30,487 nucleotides of DNA from Arcicella sp043769985. GTDB taxonomy: Bacteria; Bacteroidota; Bacteroidia; Cytophagales; Spirosomataceae. Below, in pieces: positions 16,833 to 22,224 of this stretch; within the stretch, counting starts at the first letter, position 1, and every line of letters starts with the position of its first letter. The stretch covers positions 1 to 30,487 of the forward strand of contig JAYVIV010000281.1 in NCBI GenBank assembly GCA_043769985.1, read 5' to 3'. Both the position numbers and the translations under genes were made by a program. The notes beneath the pieces were generated by a model. It saw nothing but the letters and a program-made list of their open reading frames with translations. It was not told where the DNA came from and searched no databases.

Positions 16833-16981
16833 TACAATTGTAAATATACACCGCAAATGTAGTTTACATTATTATATATAAATAAAGTCATGCTTTACAA
16901 TTGTTTATTAAATTTAACTTTGTGAATGTTAATATATTTATTATATTTGTAATACAAACAAATATGCACAGGTTTACAATT
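16833..16981. promoter_or_regulatory. Cluster of ttgtaa/ttacaa operator-like sites before the XRE gene
   Basis: Between cvfB and the XRE gene are a perfect 10-bp palindrome TACAATTGTA (16833-16842), a TTTACAATTG (16894-16903), a 13-base palindrome TTTGTAATACAAA (16946-16958) and a TTTACAATT (16973-16981). All share a ttgtaa half site or its complement. The third covers the end of the -7 box and probably the transcription start, as expected for an autorepressor site. Confidence 0.5.
16919..16949 (+). promoter_or_regulatory. Consensus Bacteroidota promoter for the XRE regulator gene
   Basis: TTTG (16919-16922), 19-nt spacer, TATATTTG (16942-16949): a full match to the phylum consensus. The start codon is 38 bp after the -7 box. 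Confidence 0.8.
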
Positions 16982-16986
16982 AACAA

Positions 16987-17451
16987 ATGGATTTGAACAA
17001 GAAAATAGAACAGATTATAATTGACAAAGGTCTATCGCCAAGTTATTTTGCGGATACAATTGGCATTCAACGTAGTAGTATTTCACATATACTTTCGGGA
17101 AGAAACAAGCCAAGTTTAGACATTATTCAACGGATTTTGAAGGTTTTTCCTGATATTGACCGAGATTGGCTACTTTTTGATTCTGAGATACCCCAACAAA
17201 TTACTCCTCAAATCAATAGACAACAGCCTGTAAATCAGCTCAGTAATCGCCAAAGTTTGTATGAACAAACGCCACGAGAATCACCTAAAAATTTCCAAAC
17301 TGAACATAATATCGTAAAACCGCCTGTAAATATGCCTATAAAGCGTAAAATCGAGCGTCCGACAGTCCCTTCTACCTCATCAGGGAAGAATATTGAGCGA
17401 ATTATGATATTTTATACCGATGGGACTTTTGAAGAGAAACGACCGAGTTAG
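16987..17451 (+). CDS. XRE-family helix-turn-helix regulator
   Basis: A 154-residue protein. Residues 1-65 form a Cro/CI-type helix-turn-helix: 'SPSYFADTIGIQRSSISHILSGRNKPSLDIIQRILKVFPDI' has the two HTH helices and the typical 'SGRNKPS' turn; 'DWLLFD' closes the domain. The rest is a Gln/Asn/Pro-rich linker with low complexity and a short C-terminal patch, 'ERIMIFYTDGTFEEKRPS', that may be an interaction element. Its promoter carries a palindrome at the start site and related sites nearby, suggesting it represses itself. No phage genes are adjacent. The large empty region after it contains no obvious target gene. Confidence 0.82.
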   Translation: MDLNKKIEQIIIDKGLSPSYFADTIGIQRSSISHILSGRNKPSLDIIQRILKVFPDIDRDWLLFDSEIPQQITPQINRQQPVNQLSNRQSLYEQTPRESPKNFQTEHNIVKPPVNMPIKRKIERPTVPSTSSGKNIERIMIFYTDGTFEEKRPS

Positions 17452-18073
17452 TAAAATAAAACTTAATTACTCAAACTAATCAAATTAGTTATTAAAATAG
17501 GGTAGAGTAGGAGCGGACTTCTATTTTAGCCTATTTTAGTAATAAATAGGGCAGGCGTAAAATCTCCATAATCTATCTTTAATTTACTTCTCTGGGCTTT
17601 AAATCCCCCTATCCTATGTATAAGTTTAGGAATACGAATACTCTCTTTAAAAGCTAAAAAAAGAGTTTACCGCAATGATTGCAAAATATAATAGCTGTTA
17701 ATCAATTTAGAGGTTCTATTTTAAAAATCCTAATAGTGAATTCTACTACTGTTTTTAAAGTGTCTATCCTTATTCACCTCCTTTCCTATTCTATTCAAGA
17801 GATACATAGTCTGGTACGCATACATACTCCTTATATTGAGCTTAAAGGCATCATACTTGGACGTAATATAGTATTGACTAATTAGTTGATTATCAAGCAG
17901 ATTAAGAGTCATATAGGCGATTATTAATCTTTATTTGTGAACGAAAAATGATATTTTATCCTATTACTTTTCGATAATAAGCCCCGATTCTATCGACAAC
18001 AATGCTAAAAATTATAAAACTTTATACGGGATAATATCAATAACTGACTGATTTTCAAATGATTATGATTAAG

Positions 18074-18089
18074 TGTTCCACGTGAATAG
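18074..18089. promoter_or_regulatory. parS-like site
   Basis: TGTTCCACGTGAATAG agrees with the bacterial parS consensus (TGTTnCACGTGAAACA) at 13 of 16 positions, including the whole TGTTnCACGTGAA portion. A second partial copy, TGTTCCAC, starts at 18144, 70 bp further on. No parA or parB is in the window. Confidence 0.4.
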
Positions 18090-18170
18090 GTAACTATTTG
18101 AAAGTTAAGCACTTAGACCATAATTTTTAAATAGTGTAGATAGTGTTCCACAAATTAGTCACATTATGTG

Positions 18171-18178
18171 TAATTTTG
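18171..18178 (+). promoter_or_regulatory. Possible -7 element for the MazG-like gene
   Basis: TAATTTTG fits TAnnTTTG, 22 bp before the ATG. No -33 element; the TGTTCCAC half site at 18144-18151 lies where one would be. Confidence 0.35.
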
Positions 18179-18200
18179 GGTATAAATTAATCCAAAACTC

Positions 18201-18674
18201 ATGCAAAAGATAGATTCATTAAATCAAGTAGCCGAATTTCACCGTACATTCAAAGCACCCATTTTAGAAACCCCACAAATTCCAGCGGCTGACCGTTGCA
18301 AATTACGGGTAAGTTTGATTGCCGAAGAATTAAGAGAATTACAAGAAGCAATTGACAATCAAGACCTCGTGGAAGTGGCAGATGCACTTTGTGATATTCA
18401 GTATGTACTTTCGGGGGCGGTTTTAGAGTTTGGTTTGGGCGAAAAATTCGTTCATTTGTTCAACGAAGTACAACGCTCGAATATGTCGAAAGCGTGCAGC
18501 ACTTACGCAGAAGCCGAAGCAACCGTTGCTTATTACGCCAAAAAAGACGGAACAGAGGCTGAAATTGTGCAGGATGGAGATAAATTCTTGGTTTATAGAA
18601 TTTTGGATAATAAGGTATTGAAATCAGTTGGGTATTCTCCTGCGGATTTGAAGGGGATATTGGACAAGGAATAA
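18201..18674 (+). CDS. MazG-like nucleoside triphosphate pyrophosphohydrolase
   Basis: A 157-residue protein of the all-alpha NTP pyrophosphatase (MazG/HisE/dUTPase-2) superfamily. 'LRVSLIAEELRELQEAIDNQDLVEVADALCDIQYVLSG' has the EExxE...ExxD pattern whose acidic residues bind Mg2+ and hydrolyse an NTP to NMP and pyrophosphate. The remaining C-terminal half ('ATVAYYAKKDGTEAEIVQDGDKFLVYRI..KVLKSVGYSPADLKGIL') matches the longer single-domain family seen in bacteria and phages. The natural nucleotide cannot be told. Its higher GC content than the flanking empty DNA suggests an old chromosomal gene rather than recent transfer. A toxin-antitoxin pair follows. Confidence 0.85.
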   Translation: MQKIDSLNQVAEFHRTFKAPILETPQIPAADRCKLRVSLIAEELRELQEAIDNQDLVEVADALCDIQYVLSGAVLEFGLGEKFVHLFNEVQRSNMSKACSTYAEAEATVAYYAKKDGTEAEIVQDGDKFLVYRILDNKVLKSVGYSPADLKGILDKE

Positions 18675-18685
18675 ATTATTATTGC

Positions 18686-18693
18686 TATATTTG
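18686..18693 (+). promoter_or_regulatory. Probable -7 element for the toxin-antitoxin operon
   Basis: TATATTTG, an exact TAnnTTTG match, 32 bp before the antitoxin start. The upstream TTG is 23 nt away, a little far. Confidence 0.5.
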
Positions 18694-18725
18694 TATATAA
18701 TATATTTCATTAATGTTTAAATTAT

Positions 18726-19019
18726 ATGATCATGGGAGTAGATATCGTTTCAAATTACAAAAATTTAGTCTTGAATATCAATACATTGATTGATGTTTCG
18801 GGTTACAGAAATGACTATATCGCTAAAAAATTAGGCATTCTACCTTCTTCATTTTCTGTAAAGAAAAATAGAGGTTCTTTTTCTGTGGATGATATCGAAA
18901 AAATTATGCAAGTAATTGATAACGAAGATGTTGAAAATTATTTAATGCTTCAAGAAATGAGAGCATTAAAAGATGAAGAAACAATTAGTTATGAAGATTT
19001 TTTAAAGGAAATAGCATGA
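18726..19019 (+). CDS. HTH-type antitoxin of a type II toxin-antitoxin pair
   Basis: A 97-residue protein with a helix-turn-helix-like middle ('RNDYIAKKLGILPSSFSVKKNRGSFSVDDIEKIMQVID') and a helical, acidic C-terminus ('LMLQEMRALKDEETISYEDFLKEIA') of the kind that wraps a toxin. It precedes the RelE/ParE-type toxin and overlaps it by 4 bp (ATGA), the usual antitoxin-first order. The DNA-binding part should repress the operon, with toxin as co-repressor. A second ATG two codons later is an equally possible start. I do not recognise a named antitoxin family. Confidence 0.78.
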   Translation: MIMGVDIVSNYKNLVLNINTLIDVSGYRNDYIAKKLGILPSSFSVKKNRGSFSVDDIEKIMQVIDNEDVENYLMLQEMRALKDEETISYEDFLKEIA

Positions 19020-19297
19020 AATTAGTCGTTAAGAAGAGTTTTAGCAAAAACTTTAAAAAAACGCCTCCCCATATTCAAAAGCAAACGCTCGAAATTTTAA
19101 AACTTCTAAAAGATTGTGAAAGTTTAGAAACATCAGGGGTAGATTATGTAGAGATGGAAGGACAGAATAAAGATGAAAACTATTATAGAATTAGGGTTGG
19201 TGGATATAGAATCGGGATAGAACTAATCGAACCTTCTATAATCATGGTTACAATACTACCCCGTGGCGATATTTACAAGAAATTTCCACCTAAATAA
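19016..19297 (+). CDS. RelE/ParE-family toxin
   Basis: A 93-residue basic protein with the RelE/ParE fold pattern: 'KKSFSKNFKKTPPHIQKQTLEILKLLKDCESL' gives the two N-terminal helices, 'YYRIRVGGYRIGIEL' is the characteristic strand pair (YRIRVGxYRI), and 'VTILPRGDIYKKFP' matches the C-terminal 'RxxIY' ending with the residues that often act in mRNA cleavage or gyrase inhibition. ParE members poison gyrase and RelE members cut ribosome-bound mRNA; sequence alone does not settle which. It starts inside the antitoxin stop codon, so it is translationally coupled. Confidence 0.85.
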   Translation: MKLVVKKSFSKNFKKTPPHIQKQTLEILKLLKDCESLETSGVDYVEMEGQNKDENYYRIRVGGYRIGIELIEPSIIMVTILPRGDIYKKFPPK

Positions 19298-19304
19298 TAT
19301 TATT

Positions 19305-19709
19305 ATGCACATAGCATACGAAGAAATAAGGGGGCATATAGCTGATTTTAGAGTCAAATATATGTTTTTTATCGGTGAAGAAGGTGGCAGATTAGGACCA
19401 CCATATCAGGCTTATCGTTCTGATTTTAAATATGAACATCCTCTTCATGATGGTCACAATCAGCTTTTTATGATTCATCCTGAATTTGAAGATGATAATG
19501 GAGAAATAATATTAGAAGATAAAGAACAAGTATCAATTATCGGAACTGCGAGGATGTGGATACTTATACCAGAAAGGCGTATTTATCATGAAGACAAAAT
19601 ATTAATTGGAACAAAAGGCTTTTTTATGGAAGAAAGTAGAAAAGTTGCTGAATGTGAAGTAATAGAGATATTAGGTTTATTAACAAATCCAAGAGAGAAG
19701 AGACGATAA
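19305..19709 (+). CDS. Lone EF-Tu domain-III-like protein
   Basis: A 134-residue protein that reads like the third beta-barrel of elongation factor Tu without the GTPase: 'EEGGRLGPPYQAYRSDFKY' parallels the EF-Tu 'EGGR..P...GYRPQF' stretch, and 'ILIGTKGFFMEESRKVAECEVIEIL' parallels its C-terminal 'F.IREGGRTVG.G.V' strands. There is no G domain. I chose the ATG at 19305; an earlier GTG at 19263 would overlap the toxin gene. Homologous stand-alone proteins exist in other bacteria, without known function as far as I know. It starts 7 bp after the toxin stop, so it may be part of the same transcript. Confidence 0.5.
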   Translation: MHIAYEEIRGHIADFRVKYMFFIGEEGGRLGPPYQAYRSDFKYEHPLHDGHNQLFMIHPEFEDDNGEIILEDKEQVSIIGTARMWILIPERRIYHEDKILIGTKGFFMEESRKVAECEVIEILGLLTNPREKRR

Positions 19710-19780
19710 ACTATTTTTATAGTTCAAAAAAAGAAAGATTGGGAGAGGGGGAAGAGAAGGTAAATAAACTCAATAATTCA

Positions 19781-20116
19781 ATGAAATATAAACAAACAAG
19801 AGGTAACGAAATCGAAGGACATTTGGACATATTTACCTTCAACAATGATAACGGAGACGACCAGATTTTAATTCATGGAACCCCCGAAGGTCTTAAATCA
19901 CTTGCAAAATTATTAACCGAGATTGCAGGACTCAATCAAGAAGATGTTGAGGACAAATTCTTACCAATTGGTGCAAGAGAACATTATCATTTAAGACCTA
20001 ATATCGAATTATCGAAAAGTTCTGTGGAAGTTATTGTTGGGCGACTTGACGGAAAAGGAACAAAACTGTTTTACAACAGATATATTCCAAGCGACAAAAA
20101 TAAAACCTCAAAATAA
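19781..20116 (+). CDS. Imm32-like small protein
   Basis: A 111-residue protein: 'HGTPEGLKSLAKLLTEIAGLNQEDV' is a helical segment, followed by 'GAREHYHLRPNIELSKSSVEVIVGRLDGKGTKLFYNRYI', which resembles the HxHL...LSxxSxEVI pattern of Imm32 immunity proteins of polymorphic toxin systems. The assignment is from memory of the family and is tentative. I chose ATG 19781 rather than the upstream TTG at 19739. No matching toxin is in the window. It stands 71 bp after the EF-Tu-like gene on the same strand. It might be an orphan immunity gene or a protein with another role. Confidence 0.5.
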   Translation: MKYKQTRGNEIEGHLDIFTFNNDNGDDQILIHGTPEGLKSLAKLLTEIAGLNQEDVEDKFLPIGAREHYHLRPNIELSKSSVEVIVGRLDGKGTKLFYNRYIPSDKNKTSK

Positions 20117-20303
20117 AGCCCGCTGAGAATTAAATAACCAATACCTAACCCCAAACAGAAAAGTTTGCAGGATTCTCAGACGTTTAGATTTTGTAGGAAA
20201 TATTGCCAAATGCTTGCCCAAACATCCACCTCAGTACTCCATATATGTGCATTGGCATGCATACCTCTTAACACTTCCCAAACCCATGCCCGAAGGCTCA
20301 TTC

Positions 20304-20339
20304 TTATACAACATTCAAACAATTTTGAATGTTGTATAA
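20304..20339. repeat. Perfect 16-bp hairpin downstream of the accessory patch
   Basis: 20304-20319 and 20324-20339 are perfect reverse complements with a 4-nt loop. It is AT-rich and has no T-run after it on either strand, so it need not be a terminator. It may mark the end of a mobile or palindromic element. Confidence 0.55.
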
Positions 20340-20443
20340 TTTACATTATGTTAAATAGAACAATTCAATATTTAACGATACCTTTTCTATCTTATTGAAT
20401 TACCTTTAATATACTTTTGAAAGAAGTATAATATCGTAGGCAC

Positions 20444-20479
20444 AAAAAATGGCTTGAATGTATATTCAAGCCATTTTTT
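20444..20479. terminator. Bidirectional rho-independent terminator
   Basis: A perfect 16-bp stem (20444-20459 with 20464-20479), 4-nt loop, with A6 on the left and T6 on the right. It can end the leftward TPR gene and any rightward transcript from the accessory patch. Confidence 0.92.
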
Positions 20480-20518
20480 ATCTTCCTATGACCGATGCAA
20501 AAGCATCGGATTGCACAA

Positions 20519-21979
20519 TTACTCCCCAAGTTCTTTCAATTTGTCTTCCATCTTAAGAACTTGATATAGACTTCTTAAACTTGACTTCAAGTCGTCCTCT
20601 TTCTTGATTGACCATGCTTTCTCAAAATATGGTAATGCTGACTTGAACTTTTCGTTAGCTAAATCTTCGATAGCCTTACCTTTTGTCTTGTAAGTATTCA
20701 TGTCCATGGCATCTACCTCTTTCTTGATAACAACAGCTTCGTTGAAGTTCATTACACCTAAATTGAAGTTTACGTCGTAATTATTTGGGTCTAATTCAAT
20801 AGCCTGCTTGTAATATTTTAAAGCTTGACCTCTTGCATCATTCTGCTTTGCTTTCGCTTCGTCAGATTTTTTGGCAATGTCAACTGTGTTTACAGCACTC
20901 GCAGCTTGTTGTGCTGACTCAGCATTTAATTGAGTCAAAACTTCATTTGCCTCCACTTTCATGACGTTGATTTCTCCAATTTGCTTTTTTGAAGTTGCAG
21001 CAGATTTAGGGTCTTTTTTAGCTTTATCAGTTAATCGCTTTACCTCATCATCATAAGCCGAAATTTTATCTTTCTGTGCTTGAATCTTTTTGTTCAAACC
21101 ATCAACATTACCTTTTGATAACTGATCTTTATAGCCTCTAATCTCTGGCTCAAACTCATTAGCTTTATTTTCATACAAAATTGCTAAATTTATAACCTCT
21201 TGTACGTTCTTAGAGCCTCCTGCCACTGATGCTTCCAATTCTTTAATAGCAGAGTCAATTCTCTTGAAACCCAATAACATATTAATCTTCTCAGATTTCA
21301 AATCTTTATTGTTTGGGTGCAACGCAATACCTTTATTGATAGTTGCAATAGCTTGATCTTCCTTATTCTCGTTTTTATAGATTTGAGCCAAAGCATAAAT
21401 CATCCCTGGGTCTTTTCCGCCTAATTCTAAAAACTTCTCATAACCCACTTGAGCGGCAGCATCATTTTTACCCATTTGTCCAATTACACCCGTGTACATC
21501 GCCGCCGTTGTATCTTTTGGAGCAACCACCATAGCAGTTTGTAAGTCTTTTAAAGCACCAGCATAGTCTTTTGCTTGATATTTGGTAATTCCAGCATCCA
21601 TGAAAGCAGAATACATTTTTTGTCCTTCAATCTCTGGCTTACCGTCCTTGTCCATCACCATTATCGTATATTTTTTTGCTGGTGAAGCTGGATCAATCGA
21701 AACGGCCTTTTTAAAACTATCCAGTGCTTTGTATGCAGCTGTTGGATCAGTCTTTGTTAAAACTGTATCTCTCGAATTAGCAAAATCTAAATAGGCTTCT
21801 CCACGAGTAAGCCAAGTTTTTGCTTTGAGAGAGTCTTTTTTCATTATTGCCTCGTCAGCTTTTTTCTTGGCTTCAGCAAATGCTTTACGGTTTGCTTCAA
21901 GCATTAATTTATCTACTTGTGCGAAGGTTGCTCCAGCGGTTAATAATATCGCAAAAAGAGCAAGTGTGAGTTTTTTCAT
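20519..21979 (-). CDS. Exported TPR protein
   Basis: A 486-residue protein with a Sec signal peptide ('MKKLTLALFAILLTAGATFA'), then tetratricopeptide repeats. Clear units are 'GITKYQAKDYAGALKDLQTAM', 'AAQVGYEKFLELGGKDPGMI', 'ALAQIYKNENKEDQAIATINKG' and, near the C-terminus, 'ALKYYKQAIELDPNNYDVNF' and 'FKSALPYFEKAWSIKKEDDL'. Between them, at about residues 280-345, is a lysine/aspartate-rich stretch with coiled-coil character. Such proteins are common periplasmic or outer-membrane-associated scaffolds in Bacteroidota. It is 234 bp beyond the end of gyrA on the same strand and is separated from it by short repeats. Confidence 0.85.
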   Translation of the reverse strand: MKKLTLALFAILLTAGATFAQVDKLMLEANRKAFAEAKKKADEAIMKKDSLKAKTWLTRGEAYLDFANSRDTVLTKTDPTAAYKALDSFKKAVSIDPASPAKKYTIMVMDKDGKPEIEGQKMYSAFMDAGITKYQAKDYAGALKDLQTAMVVAPKDTTAAMYTGVIGQMGKNDAAAQVGYEKFLELGGKDPGMIYALAQIYKNENKEDQAIATINKGIALHPNNKDLKSEKINMLLGFKRIDSAIKELEASVAGGSKNVQEVINLAILYENKANEFEPEIRGYKDQLSKGNVDGLNKKIQAQKDKISAYDDEVKRLTDKAKKDPKSAATSKKQIGEINVMKVEANEVLTQLNAESAQQAASAVNTVDIAKKSDEAKAKQNDARGQALKYYKQAIELDPNNYDVNFNLGVMNFNEAVVIKKEVDAMDMNTYKTKGKAIEDLANEKFKSALPYFEKAWSIKKEDDLKSSLRSLYQVLKMEDKLKELGE

Positions 21980-22007
21980 TCTTGTTTGATATGGTTTGGT
22001 TTATGTT

Positions 22008-22035
22008 ACGGTACACGGTGAACGGTGAACGGTAA
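22008..22035. repeat. Tandem 7-nt repeat (acggtga type)
   Basis: Four consecutive heptads of the form acggtNN (acggtac at 22008, then acggtga twice, then acggtaa) about 30 bp before the exported TPR gene start. Part of the group of 7-nt-period repeats described in the findings. Confidence 0.7.
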
Positions 22036-22135
22036 ACGATTGGGGGTATATTTTAATCTGGCAATAATTCTAAATTTTACTTGTAACGATAAATAATTTT
22101 GGAAGTTACATTCTTAACAAAAGATTAACAAAAAT

Positions 22136-22224
22136 CAGTTGGTAGTTTTCAGTAGGCAATAAACAGTAAAACTCTTTTCATAGTTCAACTCTCTAATGCC
22201 TACTACATACTGCCTACTCTTCTG
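22136..22224. repeat. 7-nt-period repeat (cagtagg/gtaggca type) at the end of gyrA
   Basis: Five heptads run from 22136 to 22170 (for example cagttgg at 22136 and cagtagg at 22150). A second run, in the opposite orientation, covers 22197-22224 with tgcctac at 22197 and 22211. The gyrA stop codon (complement of 22214-22216) lies inside the second run. Confidence 0.6.

Larger units (their letters stand above)
17452..18200. other. Gene-less 749 bp, with a parS-like site
   Basis: No credible gene: the open frames in both strands (around 17679-17912) overlap each other and lack ribosome sites or known motifs. A small hairpin (cctattt at 17530-17536, aaatagg at 17544-17550) and other copies of aaatagg lie near the XRE gene end. 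A TGTTCCACGTG site and a partial copy lie near the right edge, listed separately. Confidence 0.55.
20117..20518. other. Gene-less 402 bp with two strong hairpins
   Basis: No credible gene; the one long open frame has no recognised motif. Contains a perfect 16-bp hairpin (20304-20339), a short ata-ctt/aag-tat inverted repeat near 20410, and the terminator at 20444-20479. Confidence 0.5.

Noticed and set aside
17679..17912. Small protein genes on either strand in the 17.5-18.2 kb gap
   Set aside because: Overlapping frames with no ribosome site, odd composition and no recognisable motif.
20165..20398. 77-codon open frame after the Imm32-like gene
   Set aside because: It contains the perfect hairpin and has non-native residue composition; no start context.
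9998..20435. aagaagtataata shared between the gap-dapD region and 20.4 kb
   Set aside because: A 13-base AT-rich match is expected by chance at this window size.
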